From Endocalyx cinctus (taxonomy: Eukaryota > Ascomycota > Sordariomycetes > Amphisphaeriales > Apiosporaceae): DNA of 64,000 nt. The stretch lies in NCBI GenBank assembly GCA_001600455.1, contig BCKC01000005.1, forward strand, positions 2,728,001 through 2,792,000, read 5' to 3'. A program made the position numbers and the translations under genes. A model generated the notes under the pieces. That model saw nothing but the letters and a program-made list of their open reading frames with translations, made no database searches and had not been told where the DNA came from. Each line of letters opens with the position of its first letter. The first letter of the stretch is position 1. Shown here piece after piece: positions 1 to 12,561 of this stretch.

Positions 1-244
1 GTGAGTAGCGAGAAAGCTGTCTCACAGTGTCAGTTGATTACGTGTTTCGAACATGGGATCCACATGTAATTTAACCCCGAGATTGATTTGTAAGCACAGG
101 GGGTAGTATGACAGGTCTGACGGTCTGACGGTCTGGCAGTGCTTCATATTACTTCTAAAGACAGCGTTTTCTTCATATAAACCCAATTCGTCTGCTCTAA
201 TGTATCCTAGCAATTAAGAGGACTATTTTAAATATAGCTCAAGT
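1..244. other. Spacer upstream of the bZIP gene
   Basis: I see no gene here. Three tandem copies of the 8-mer GGTCTGAC lie at about 114-135, the only structure noticed. The stretch probably holds the promoter and 5' leader of the bZIP gene that begins at 245, but no clear TATA box is visible. Confidence 0.5.
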
Positions 245-1250
245 ATGTCCCTTCAGAAAAGTTACCAGGACGAGACACAGGTAGGTGTGTCCGGAACACG
301 GAGCATAACCGAACCACCAGCGCTTCCCTTGCTGACTGGTTGAACAGCACCGACGCGAAAGGGGAAGGCGTGCGCAACGTGCTTTCAGGCAGAGGCAGAT
401 TGATACCATTCAACAGCTTCGTGAAGAGAACGCGAGACTAGCCGAACTCACCGTCAATTTGCTTGCGACCAATTCTAAAAGCGGCGAAGACCTCCAATGC
501 CCCACGACCGAGGCAGATTCATCTCAAGTACCTATCGGCATAATATTCCATGATAACGACCCCAGCCATTTGCTGGAAAATTCATGTCACGATTCTAGGT
601 TGCACATACACCCATCGTTTGGGGCTTGCTCCGCAGCAACCAACAGTTCGACATCTATCAGCATAGGGTACCTGTCGATGCCGCCTCCAGACATAGTCCC
701 CTATCTCGGTGTCACGGCATACACCGTCGCGGGTCAATTGTACTGGGCGTCTCTAGCGCTTCTCCATTCCGCCATCCGCTCCGTCATCGGCGACAACCCG
801 TCGCCCGAAGCGGCAGCCGTTATAGAAACCTGTTTCCGCCGCTCGGTCGCCCTAGTTCCCCTTGAGCTGTTACTAACGCAGCTTCAAGCACGTCTCGACT
901 TCCGAAAACTGAGTAGCTGCGAATCACAAGGCACGGAGGGTGAATATTCACCAAAGGTTCCCTTCCAAGCGCCATCGGCGCCGGACCTTCGCTTTAGGAC
1001 GGATCATGTTGGCCCCTTTGACGTCGAGGTAGAATTTCAGCGGAGCCTCGGAGAAGATTTCGTTATTTTTGAGGATGCCTTCCGGAACCGGGCCGGAAAC
1101 ATGTATGGTCCTATGATCCGAAACCTTTTGGGGAAAATGATACGACAGTCGTTCTGTTACGGAGACGGCCCACGATGGGAATCTGATGCCGTGTCAGATG
1201 TTATTGAGCAGTGGCGAAAGAGTAAAAATAACCCTGCGGTTTTCACTTGA
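245..1250 (+). CDS. bZIP transcription factor, short
   Basis: Predicted exons are 245-280 and 348-1250 (312 aa). The 67-base intron starts GTAGGT, has a CTGAC branch site and ends AACAG; joining the exons keeps frame and places a basic region (RRERGRRAQRAFRQR) right after a 12-residue leader. A leucine zipper follows at about residues 29-50, with leucines in LREENARL and further heptad positions. The remaining 250 residues are mostly helical with no domain I can name; the end (about 265-312) has a conserved look with aromatic and charged residues. It would act in the nucleus as a dimeric DNA-binding regulator. It faces the P450 gene convergently about 160 bases away. The Asn normally present in the Yap-type basic region is Gly here. 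Confidence is high for bZIP; target genes are unknown. Confidence 0.85.
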
Positions 1251-1409
1251 ATCCAAATATCAAAGCTTCATCCTAGGGAATGTATTAAACGGAGTGTAAT
1301 ATCTTATTAACGATCACGTTGTAAATACGATTTATAAAATCCTCCAGCCATTATTATTCGTTAGTATTGTGGTAAAAGTCATGTAGGCACTGGAGCTCAA
1401 CCAGATTGA

Positions 1410-3590
1410 CTAGATTACAATCTTCTCGAGCTTACTAGCATCACCCTCCTCCCAAGGATATAATGTTTCAGCTCGGCGTATCAAAGCTTCATGCTGAGGG
1501 CTTCTTGACTTAATCGCAGCCTTGAATGGCTCCGCCCGGCTGATTACACCCGGGGTGAAACGTACGGCCGGTGTAATTTCGTGTCCACTTTCGTCCAAGC
1601 CCTTACCGATATCTAAAGTAGCTAATGATTGCGCAATAGTGAGCCATACAGATACATTAGCTAAGAAGCGGCCAGAGCAAATGCGTCGCCCGTAGCCAAA
1701 AACATGATCACGAGGATCTGGACAAGGACTATTGCCTAAAAACCGAGATGGGTCGAATGTTTCGGGATTGGGATAAACCGCTGGGTCGTGGGTAAACCAC
1801 CTAGCAGTTACAGTCGAGTTAGATAACCGTGAATAGACTTGTTTTCACGTTTGCCATCGCAGTCATATGATTAGGTACATACCAAACGTTAGCCATCACA
1901 ATTGCTCCCTTTGGAATATGGTACCCATTGACGGTGTCATCGGCAGAAGCTACGTGGGGTATACCCATTGGAAGTACAGTGTGCCAGCGAAATGATTCTG
2001 TCACTACCGCGTTGATATAGGGGAGACGATCGCGGTCGCTGAATGTAGGGAGTCGGTCTGACCCGATGACCCGATCGATTTCTTCTCGCGCTTTCCGCTG
2101 AATTTCTGGATGAAGTGTCATGGCTAAGAAGAATGACGATAAGACGTTCACCGTCTATTTCCATAAGTCAATAACTGCTAACTGAATAGTAAAAGGCTAC
2201 ACGTACAGTATCTGAGCCGCCGGAATATAAGACAAACTATTGCAACTCCGTTAGTCAACTGTGTAGCTTTCTGAAGGAGACTGGGAGAAAAATTATTTAT
2301 TGAAAGAGAACAATATAATGTAATTAATCTCTGATTAGCAGTATAGAAATGTAATAATATAATATGATGAGATTCTTACCGCGGTCCACTTAATAGAAGA
2401 ATCTTCCTCCGAACTAGAACGTAGCCCAAAGTTGGCGACGTATGAATTTTCGTCGTCACCCTCCGCCATTCTCTGTCTGCTAAATCTGAATGGCTTCTCG
2501 ACAGTTTCCCTTAATTGAGCCCGCCACTCTCTAGCAGTTTTCTGAAAAGAGGCTCCAGGTACCCACTCAGGAATATATCGCACTTTGAAAATTCAGCTTG
2601 GCCTAGTACAGCTTTTAAGAGATTGGGAGACTAACATCCGGGTATTAAATCGACAGCCCAGGTACCTGGAACCATAGCAGATGAGAAATGATCGAGAGCT
2701 GTATCAGCAAGTTGAACTAAGGGATCCGGCCTGTGAGGGTCTATAGTATAACCATATACCATTTTGAGAATTATAGCGCCAGCCTCACTAATTAAAGATC
2801 GTAATGTTAAAAACATTCGTTGTTATCATTCGATTTTTATATGAAGAAAAATAAATAAAGAGCGACAAATAGCATATTGAACATACGTTCTTATGTGCTC
2901 GAGTAGCTTTTCCGGCTTTTGTAGGACGCGAAAAAGAAATCGATGTACCTCAGCCTCCTGTATGGGCAAAAACGCCAAAGCCTTCGACTGGGTACCGACG
3001 ATGCTATGAACGAGCTTTCTGTGGAAACGAAATCGCTTATTATATTGCTGAGTGACGAGAGCATTCTCCCAGCCGACCCTTGACATATTTAAGTATTTTA
3101 CCATCAGTATTTTTCGTCAATATGTGCGATGGGAAGTCATATTTCCAGTTCACTTACATCTCCCCGCCAAAAACGAATCTCGATCGTGAAGAATATATGG
3201 AAGATTTCTTTTCGAAAAGTTCAAAGACAAGTTCTGGAGAATGTAATACGATGATAGTTGTCCCGAATACCGTGAGAGAACTGATAGGACCTATATCGAA
3301 ACAGTAATTAATTAACTAGTGTTTCCCTAGATCCGATTAATCAACACGAGACATTTGATTCTCATTTTGAGAAGTAATATAAGGTACCAACCATAGAGAT
3401 CTTTATGTTTCAACCAATGCTTCCATTCTTGAACACCACCAGTAGGAGTGTCTGTAATACTGCCTACAAGTGGGAGGCCCTTGGGCCCCGGTGGTAATGA
3501 GGATGTCCTCTTCTTTGCAATAAGAACGATAATTCTTACGCCAATCGTTAATACGCTGACCAGGACGAGATTCTTCACGAGAGTATTCAT
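1410..3590 (-). CDS. Cytochrome P450, CYP64-like (O-methylsterigmatocystin oxidoreductase-like group)
   Basis: Eight predicted exons on the minus strand: 3392-3590, 3158-3290, 2887-3078, 2636-2787, 2380-2582, 2207-2236, 1883-2154 and 1410-1800, about 523 aa. All junctions keep frame. An N-terminal anchor of about 20 hydrophobic residues precedes the proline hinge LPPGPKGLPLVG. The I-helix GGSDTT is assembled across a 30-base exon, the K-helix ExxR is ESFR, and the heme loop is FGYGRRICSG with the Cys ligand intact. An upstream ATG at 3659 would add 23 residues; the internal start is preferred because it puts the anchor at the N-terminus. It should be an ER-bound monooxygenase, of the type often found in secondary metabolism, but no backbone synthase is in the window. 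Substrate is unknown. The bZIP gene lies convergently downstream. Confidence 0.88.
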
Positions 3591-5586
3591 ACTAATTATG
3601 GAGGACGATATATTGCTTAAGTGAATGATGAGGTCTTGATGCTTAAGAGGTGGTTTCATAGAGAACTGTTTTGGCTGTGAGGAACAAAAGTTAACATGAC
3701 ATCAAGCGGTTCTAACATGCTTTTTATCGTATGCACTCAGTAAAGTATGAGCTAGACCAAGAAAACCCGAGATAAATACAGAATGCAACGGTGCTGGTCA
3801 ATTCTCATGCAGTAAATTTAGCTGCATGGTTATATTGATTAAAATTTCCTAAGTCCGCCTTTCTGCTTATCAAATTCTACCTTCAGACTCTAACTGCGCT
3901 CACATCGAATAGTTAAGGAGGGAGGTCGTGCAGTACTACCGCAAAATCAAGAATCATAATATCATGACGTGCGTACCATCCTAGGTTCGGGGCACAACTG
4001 ACCACCGATGACGAGCGGCCACGATACTAATTGGGTGGGATGCAGCTGTGACATAGTAAGCATTGTTGACCGTTAATAAGCTTAAGGTATAGGTTGTGGC
4101 CATATAAGCTTTATGACAAGTTTTCTTGCTTAATACAAGCAAATCAGTTTACGGAAGAGTCAATTCTAATATAACTATTCAATACACGATGAACGACCGA
4201 AAAACGAATCAAATCGTTTCTTCCACTTCCTCTTTATCTGATACTATCACTGACTGGTCCGTTCGACGGCAAAGGAATGATATGTACGACGTACGTATTA
4301 CCCCTCCCTACGTAATATTGCTTCAATAGAATGTATGATACGATTCTTTAATATTAGACTAATGTGACCCTACAACCACATCGGGATACTTCAATGATAA
4401 TCTAGAGGGGTGCTTACGAACAACAGCCACTTGTCGCACCCGGAAGTTGTCCTCAGCAATTCACTTTGTCGTGGATGTCCCTGAGCTGGCGCTGCTTCAA
4501 ACCGAGTCGAGATGAGATAAGTCAATCATGGATGTAAGACCAATATGCTTTACTTTAGGGTTTATTAAAGTATATCAAGTGCTAAATTATTTGGGGAGGT
4601 ATTACGCTGGGTAATATGCGGTCGTGCAAAAGATAACTACTACTGTGACAAAGAAGTGGGACGGAATGGGATCTTGTTTCGGAGTTATAACATTAAGGGT
4701 CTATCGATTGGCTTGGAAAGAGTTGCTGGTCTTAGAGATACCAAGTCAGCCATTCACGAGATGATTAAGAAATGTATCTATCATCCATTATCAACACCGT
4801 GCTACCCCACCCTAGCCACCAATACATATCGGAGGCTTGATCTTCAACGCCACCACCCCAACCGCTTTTTCTCCCTCCTTTTTTTTTTAATTCGGGTTTT
4901 TATGTGGGGTGCAGAGTCACCTCCTGTATAGTGTTAATGTACAATATTTTAAGCAATTGGCACCTTTGTGCCTTCTGACCCGCTGTAATTATCATGGTCT
5001 AGAGCTTATGGAGGAGGTTTGGGAGCCTGGCAATCATATAAAGTGTACTATGTAAATATTTCTTAAAATTATAGCTTAAGGAACTATTTACTTCTATGAC
5101 TCGAGAGGGAGCTCAGAACCCTATTTATAATGCTTTCAGAGCTTGCAATACCTAAGTATTTACGGGATTGGTCAATCTCTCACACCTGTTAGTAAGATTG
5201 CTTCCACCATATCAACACGAATAAAATTACCGTTATCTAGTCAATCATAATCGTTGCCTCTTGACATGGTCTAGGTACTGTGCTCACACTTTCAATTTAA
5301 AAGAATATATAGACATACATAATACAAATCCTTGCATTACGACCATAGAATTTACCAGACGACCACACGTCGTTACATACAATCCCACGTACAATGTACA
5401 TCTGATATAGATCTAATTAATATATATCCAAGCAGCGCTGCTCATAAGTAAAACAAGTTAATTTCTAGGTTCAAGTTGTCGTAATACCACGTCGCTCAGT
5501 ATGTATCGTAACGTATGGTAAGTGTTGGCCGACGATCAGCAATTCTTGAGGGGGTATAATCTCCTTTTCTTATCCGTCTCTTCCGC
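3591..5586. other. Gene-empty AT-rich spacer
   Basis: No open frame here has coding character; the longest are 67-91 codons and show no family resemblance. The part nearest 3590 should contain the P450 promoter. No repeat or transposon ends are evident. Confidence 0.5.
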
Positions 5587-6538
5587 TTATGTATCCGCTG
5601 CTAACTTTTTCAAAATCCGTATAGATAAAATCGTGGTCAAAAGCCCAATTGTCGCAAAGCCACATATTCCAGCTGCAACCCAACTCAACACCACGCCCGT
5701 GGTACCCACCTGTGCCAATATTTGATTATAGGTTAGCAGTCTTGTTAAGGTGGAAGCTTCAGCAGCACCTATGTGCTGCCAAAATGCGGAAGTGAATCCG
5801 AGCACAGAAGCAACAGTACCAGAAGCTAGAGCTGTATGTGATATCTTTTCTGAAGGAAAGGGCTTAATAAGCTGAGTGTTGGTGGTTGAGCCCTCACTAC
5901 CTTCTTCTTCATGCCAGCCAGGAAATGTACCTAGAAGATATAGATTAAGAAGTGCTAGAACTAAGGCGATGATTCTAAACCAATTAAGTTAGTACCATAG
6001 CAATTCGAGAGAAGAAAAAGTACCTAAAGTAGCTTTGGAGACGAACATTAATCCAAAGAATAACGTTCCAGACCGTATTCGCTCAGAGAGCCGAATCATG
6101 TTTAAAGGGTCTTCGCTATCATCGCTTCGTACACTAGCTGCCAGTTCTTGAGAATTGCTGCTGCAAACCCATACTCCCGAGCTTAAAGCCATACACACAG
6201 ACAAGTAGCCAACTCGAACCTCACGAACGATGTTTCGACTCTGTGAAACTTCATCTGAAAGGAACAAGCTAACGTTTGAATTGAAGATCAGTTGATCAGA
6301 TGGTATGGTTGTAGATGATTCTTGATAAGAGAGTCTAAGAATATAGATGTTCTTGATGCCGCTAGATGAGGTGCACCCTGCGAGAATGAATGCTAATGAA
6401 AGTCAAATCAATATCATGATTTATTCGCTGATGATGGGTTTAATAAATGATGCCAGGTTACCTACACCATAAAATTATGGAAATTGCATAAAATATCATG
6501 AGTATGTGATGAAATGCGAGTGGCCAATACCTGCTCAT
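5587..6538 (-). CDS. Fig1-family membrane protein
   Basis: Three predicted exons: 6466-6538, 6024-6392 and 5587-5960, giving 271 aa with four membrane segments (about residues 8-30, 145-170, 195-215 and 235-258). After the first segment comes a GCTSSSG / IYIL stretch typical of the Fig1 family, then a GYLSVC motif, a WVCSS cysteine pair region and DPLNMI, all before the second membrane segment. The last intron is placed using a TACTAAC branch site and the acceptor CCTTAG, which restores one continuous frame. In yeast, Fig1 supports low-affinity calcium uptake and cell fusion during mating; relatives in filamentous fungi affect hyphal growth and sexual development. Family assignment comes from motif order, not a search. 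Confidence 0.8.
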
Positions 6539-7308
6539 CCTCGTTAGCCCCCTATCACTAGTGATGAGTGATTGCCCAGTAATCCTACATACCTCTGCCA
6601 CCCGACATTGGAATTAGAGGTCATCGTATATATAGATATAACCAGTGTCTTCAAAGCACAAGGCAATAAAACGATCTTTAGTGTTGTTTTGGGTGATATA
6701 ATTCGGACCGCAATTATTATGCTTGGAGCATGCTATTGTTGACAGTAATAAATCAGCCCCCGCTTCTCCATGAGTGGAAGAGAAATTCGAGAAAACTGTT
6801 GCATCTTACGTAACTGGTAATATCCCATGCACAAATCCAAATAAGTGGCTCTGTATTTCTTCAATACGGCGCTACCCACCACAAAGTGATTATCCCCTCG
6901 AGGCTCCCAACCCCTCGAATTTCAAAACCTACCATTACCCCACACTATTAAAAGTGCCTGGGTCTCTCAGGTGGTTCTATCGAAAAAGCGACAGGCTGAC
7001 AGGTTGAACCTGCGGCACAGTTAATGATAAATTTATTTTTGAAAACCCCTGCCGGCCCCCAGCTTTCCCTTATCGACGAATGGAGCGGCCGCGATAGGCC
7101 CCCGCCCACCGACCAACGCACTGCACCGGAAACTGCTCACTCTATACGGTAAGTCTATTACTTATTTTCTATTATTTACTTTTTTTTTTTTTTTAACATA
7201 AGCTTGAGACCCAGGCCTTTCTGTGAGCCAGCACGCTCACCTCCTGTTTTGTAACTGAGGTTATAAACATATGTCCATGATATAGGTTATTGAAGCTTTG
7301 ACACCGAG
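6539..7308. other. Divergent spacer between the Fig1-like and ankyrin-CorA genes
   Basis: The two genes diverge here, so both promoters should lie inside. Apart from the TATA-like run listed separately I see only a poly-T tract near 7181-7194 and no coding frame with family resemblance. Confidence 0.5.
6627..6634 (-). promoter_or_regulatory. TATA-like box for the Fig1-like gene
   Basis: TATATATA lies about 90 bases upstream of the predicted start codon at 6538. Spacing and sequence fit a fungal TATA element; the call rests on position only. Confidence 0.35.
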
Positions 7309-10300
7309 ATGCAGCCACTCCAAAATAGAGATTCGATGTCCACCGAAGCCAATGAGTTAGAAGGTTTCGATCAACTAACTGCCGAGGAATCTGATTTACT
7401 GAAGTTGTATCCTTTGCACTCTGCGGTCAAACATCACGATATTGCACAATTGCATGCTGCTCTGGTCGATGGAGAAGACCTAGAGGAAGGTAATGAGAAA
7501 GGTGATAAGCCACTTTACATGGCGTCCGAGCTGGGATTTTTTGAAGGTACTGCACTGCTCTTACAGACCGGAGCGAACGTCGAATCACTCAACGCCACGT
7601 TATCTTCTTCGTCAACCGCTCTCCATCGCGCTGTAAGCGGGAAGCATACAAAGATCGCCGAGTGCCTTATACAATACCAGGCAAATGTCAATGCTCAAGA
7701 TTCTGGCGGTCAGACGCCACTTATGTTAGCGGTGAAGAATCGGGATTTTGACATGGTGCAACTTCTGCTTCTCACAGGTGCCGACAAGGAAATGGTAGAT
7801 CCGAAAGGGCTGACCGCCTTGACTCTCGCCCAAGGATCACAGGAACTAATTGCATTACTAGAGGAGCCACAAGTACTTCAAGGCCCTTTACCAGTCAACA
7901 GACAGCACTTCTTCCATCCCCCTATCATTTTTCATCCACCCAAGCGTCCTAAAAGTAATCGGGATAAGATGATTACGTGCCACAACTGTCGAGCCACCGT
8001 GGTAGACTTTTTCGTCACCGATGAATTCGAACAGCGGATACAAAAATCCCTGTCTGTGTACGATCTTATATATGGCAACCAACCAGTTATAGAAACATCT
8101 CAAAGCTCTGCTCTTAGTGGTAAAAAGAGAGACTTTAGATGGTATCATCTACCAGCAAATAATGTGAGCATCATCCTTCCGAAGCTCTTTTTGTGTGAAG
8201 CTTACAAAAATCGTAGGTAGAGTGGGTAGAGGTTAGACTAACCCATTGACACCGGTCTTATATATACTAGTTGATACGAGAAATGAAACTAACTAATTCG
8301 TCTAGGATCTTATTAAATGGCGTGTACACGAGACAAATGATACTCTCACTTCTCTCTCTGATGAATTCACATCGGCCGCCGGCTTAACTGGGAGCCATAT
8401 TAAACACCGTTTCACAAAAACGAACTCACCGGCATTTATGAAATCCAGAAGTTACTCCTTCAACGTTAGCACTCTCAATACTCCAACTTAACTGCAAGCT
8501 AATTACGTCTTAACTAACCTGTACTTTCCATCATAGGTGGGTCCTGACGGCGGCAAAACGGACTATGATCAAATTGTGGCATTTGTAAGATTATTATCAG
8601 GTCATAAAAGAAGTCTTGCTGATTGAGGTTGGTTAGGTTCCTTATTTACATTTCGAAACGCAATCGAATTTTGAGACTGTTTCTAAAGCGATGAATGATA
8701 TAAGACGCGAGAAAACAAAGAAGCCAACGAAACGAATGACCAATTCAGATGATCCAGCTCAATGGACGGTAGGTGACAACGAAACTCTATACCGGCACTT
8801 GCTCCGAGCATACTTAAAATCGATCTCTATCGGGAATCCCGGCCCATTCCAACCTCGACGCACTCTCGATCAGTATTTCTATACGAATCTTGATACGTCT
8901 ATTCGCGATAAAGATCAGGTAGTTTACCGATACTCGCGCGATATTATGAAATCAGACGAGCCAAAGTTATTCATGGTTGACCAGCTCTGGCTATGGGTTA
9001 TCAACCAAGGTGAGCGGCAATATTGAGAAATGAATCAGTATCTACGCTAACTATCAATTTCCAATAAGACACGATTATTACCTGCGCGCCTACTGGTCTT
9101 GACGAGCTTTTAGGCGAAGATACATCAACTAGGCCTCCGCCTCGTGATGAAACCAGGTTTTCCTTACCGCCAGAAACTGGAGGAAATTCCAGTCATCCGA
9201 CTAATTACATCAGGATACGAAACAGAGGAAAATCAATATCGCGAAAGAACCCAATTGCCCATCGGTGGCTTCTTGGACTTCCACCAGTGGCTCCCTTCCA
9301 AACGAGTCAGCCCCAACGGCCAGTTGAACTACGTGGGCCAAGTGGACCAATGCTGAATGATCATAATTCAAGTGAATTGGACCAGTTGACCTTGAATTTA
9401 AACCATCGACCACTAAGTGTGCAACATAACATATTCCGTCATCTACATCGTACCAGTAGGGCTCAAATCAAGTCACGGTATAAATTAGCAAGTCTCATCA
9501 TGAGCAACTGCGCCACCGTATTTACCAATCCCGATGTTCCTTATGAATACGAATTTTTTGATTTCTTCGAACAATCAATTGGTACAGTGGTGAGAGAATG
9601 TCGCCAAGTCAATAGAAATATCGATTTCATAACGTACTGACAATAACCTAGTCCGATCGAACTGCGCAATTGCTTGGACAATTCCAACGTGATGCATACT
9701 CGGGCTTTTCTGATGTAAATCACTTGAGAATTGACGACGAGATAAAATTACTTGTCGAAATAGAAGATATCCATGACGAGCTCATTATCTTAAAAATGGT
9801 GCTCAAGGACCAGAAAACTGTCGTGGAAGAGCTCGGGAGAATATTGGATTCTTTTGAACTCGAGCACAGCCAACAACAGCAAGGGTCGCCCAGCGTACAC
9901 CTATCCACTAAAGAAACCCGGCTACAAGACAGTCAAATAGAGAGAATAGAAACCATGGAAAATATGACAAACAAGACAGCAGTAACTGTGAGCTTTCCCT
10001 TCACTGGTATTAATAGAGTTTTAACACATACACATATATAGCTGAGATCACTGCTTGATCTCAAACAGAAACAAGCCAGCATATCCGAAGCTCTATCTTC
10101 GGTATCTTACGCCAAACGCAGTGTAGAGCAGGCCGACGAAACGGCTAGGCAAGGAAAAACTCTTACTCTGTTCACAGTGGTAACCATTGTGTTTGTAGGT
10201 TTAACATAGTCAACATACCCTCTTTGAATACGACACATAACTGACGTAGAAAAACCCCCAACCAGCTCCCTCTATCATTCCTTGCCGCATTTTTTGCCAT

Positions 10301-10720
10301 CGAGATTGATGTTTTTCCCGTTAACGAAAACGGAAAGCTAAGTCTAGACTACGTCCTTAAATACCTGCGTAAGCCGGATTCTTCAATTGACGGGAAAAAT
10401 AATACTTAATTACTGATACGCAAGAAACAGTTAGCATATCAGCCGGTCTCTCCATCCCCTTCATACTTGTTGTTTTCAACCAAGATCGAGTCGCCTATTG
10501 GGCATATCATCTCCGACCTCGGACAAATTCCCTTAGCGCTTGGATCAGCACGGCTCTAATTCTACTGATAGCTGTAATTCTGGTTATTGTGTGGACTTCC
10601 TCGCTGGATAACTTAATAAAAGTAGGAATAACGGTTGCGGGTGTTTTGGTCGGAGTTTTAGGAGCAATTGCCTTACTAGTCCATAAACTCCCGAGATTCA
10701 GAAGGACCCAGTTAGGGTAG
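7309..10720 (+). CDS. Ankyrin-repeat protein with C-terminal CorA-like membrane domain
   Basis: Ten predicted exons: 7309-8163, 8217-8231, 8306-8464, 8537-8584, 8637-9009, 9069-9589, 9652-9987, 10042-10194, 10266-10368 and 10431-10720, 950 aa, every junction in frame. Residues about 35-195 hold four to five ankyrin repeats (for example GQTPLMLAVKNRDFDMVQLLL). The middle contains landmarks of fungal CorA-like proteins: FRWYHLPANN, VGPDGGKTDYDQ, VPYLHFET and MVDQLWLWVI. A coiled region of about 110 residues precedes the membrane part, RQGKTLTLFTVVTIVFLPLSFLA followed by a second segment and a third near the C-terminus. CorA proteins are divalent-cation channels; these fungal relatives lack the canonical GMN signature after the first membrane helix, as here, so transport is unproven. 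The 15-base second exon encodes VEWVE. The gene appears intact. Confidence 0.85.
8217..8231 (+). other. 15-base micro-exon of the ankyrin-CorA gene
   Basis: The five codons VEWVE sit between an AG acceptor (CGTAG) and a GTTAG donor. Including them links LPANN to DLIKW, matching the usual LPANN-x-EWVE-DLI order of this family. Flanking introns are 53 and 74 bases. Without the exon the frame is also open, so only family knowledge and splice signals support it. Confidence 0.6.
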
Positions 10721-12561
10721 GTTACAATGATTCTGTTTTCACTGATTCTTTTTTAACTTACTTGGAAAATCCTAGATTCGCAAAATGAATAAAGCATGAA
10801 GGCTATATCTTAGACAGAGATATCTCTCAAAAAGTTGTGTGCTTATGCATAATGTTGTAATGGCTCATGAGAGGGTGACCTGTGAGAGCGGGTAGCCGTC
10901 TACTTCCTGTTTTCTTGAAACATTATGATTAGACGAAATTGACTTAACAATGCAATATATATACCCTAATTGTGACAGAAAGTAAATAAACATAATGAAG
11001 ATACTACTCAATCTCAACATCATCAGGATCTTTTCCATGACTGACCGTCAACAGTGATTGTTAGTTCGTCATCTCTTAGGTGACTTACGGATTGGCTTAG
11101 CCTGCTCCCTGAGACAACGCCTTCAACCAGCAGATATGGATCGAAGAGAGTGCAGATGTTGAAAGGGAATTTTACAATATATTATTCACCAAGTCTGGCT
11201 GGATAGAACGACCTGAGAGACTTTGGGCTGTTAGGGTTAGGTATCAGGTAGCTACTAGCTACCCTGGTGTCAATGTATTATTTACGATGTATATATATAT
11301 GTGGACTCCATCCCATATATTTAGTACGAGGAGAGAGCGAGGAATCAATTTATTGTTGAGCCCCATCCTTACATATACCTAGCTGGTATCATGCGTGCTG
11401 TACCCTTACTCTGGTAGACCCCCTTATTCTTACGATTACATACGATATTCGGCCCTTATCCTGGGGATATGATCTATTTCAGTCTTAGAGAATTACCACT
11501 TATACCTGTCCTCCACCCAGCTGGAAACACGTCGTTCGGCACCGCGGTGGTCTGGTCTTTGATCAATATAAAATAAAGATGAAAACTTGCCACTGTGCTA
11601 TTTTTTTTACATTTGCCTATTTTACGATACGCATGTTTTCTTAATATGTATGACATGACAGCTGGTTTTTTTTTTTCACTTGACTGCGTAACAGCCAGGA
11701 CGTAACCTACAGATCATAAGAATGTATGTCTCCTGAGACTAATGTATCTGACCTTCGAGTCTCTCAGAAATGTTCTTCCAGGACTTTTGGCAATGGCACA
11801 ATCCACATAAACCTGCTTTTAGACTTAAGGGTTACGTTACCCTTAACTCCACATTCCGTTCGAATCCAAACTCTTAACGTCATTTATATTTCTATATTTA
11901 TGTATCGAGCGAGTAATTTACTGTCACAAGCCGAGGAGATAGATTTCAAGAACTTTGTAATATGTATTTCCAAAATATTTGCTTCCGCGTTTGACATCGG
12001 GATCGGATTTAAAGCGTGCCTGTCAGATTAGCTGTCAAGATGATTATGTGCTGCACAAGCCCGTCGACGTCACCAATAGGGCAAGCTACTATCCAACATC
12101 CCGTATCAATGCCGAAGAAGTACAAATTGTGATAATTATGACTGGATGACTGGGTCCCCTCGTTGGAGTAGTGGCCGAAGGTGGCCGCCCGCGCATTGCC
12201 AACCACACCCTGCCGGTAATTCGGATAAAATAGAAAAGGGGCCTCGACACTAAAATTTGACAAGTTCTATAGGCTTACGTTTAATATTTCTATATATATG
12301 GAGCTTCCGCGGTGGGGGTTATTGTACATGCTTTCTCGGCAGTATATTGATCCAGGGGTAGAGGGAAGGCCACAGTTAGTCGACGGCTTTCGCCCCCAAA
12401 AAAGCAGGCTTCTCGATTATTAGTTCGTACAATATCTCAAGTCATATCCGTTCCTATATATATAAGACAGGCTTGCAAACGCATTATCAGTAGTTTCCTT
12501 TAAGATCTACAAGTATCTCGTCAGCTCGAAAAGTAAATACGCACGACGCGATATAATCACG
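10721..12561. other. Spacer without a recognised gene
   Basis: No frame here is convincing. Frames of 101 codons (11726-12031, plus) and 84 codons (12009-12263, minus) overlap and lack family resemblance or flanking splice structure. The right end carries the promoter of the DUF1996 gene. Confidence 0.5.
12455..12466 (+). promoter_or_regulatory. TATA box for the DUF1996 gene
   Basis: TATATATATAAG lies about 96 bases before the start codon, followed by a short leader. The match and spacing are good for a strongly expressed secreted protein gene. Confidence 0.5.

Noticed and set aside
22..413. Two minus-strand frames of 61-63 codons
   Set aside because: They run antisense to the bZIP gene's first exon and leader, without family resemblance.
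4126..4931. Two plus-strand frames of 67 and 91 codons
   Set aside because: AT-rich composition, no domain, no supporting splice structure.
11864..11885. GTTCGAATCC, a tRNA T-loop-like word
   Set aside because: No matching T-stem, anticodon arm or acceptor stem can be drawn around it.
11726..12263. Overlapping plus and minus frames of 101 and 84 codons
   Set aside because: They overlap on opposite strands and neither resembles a protein family.
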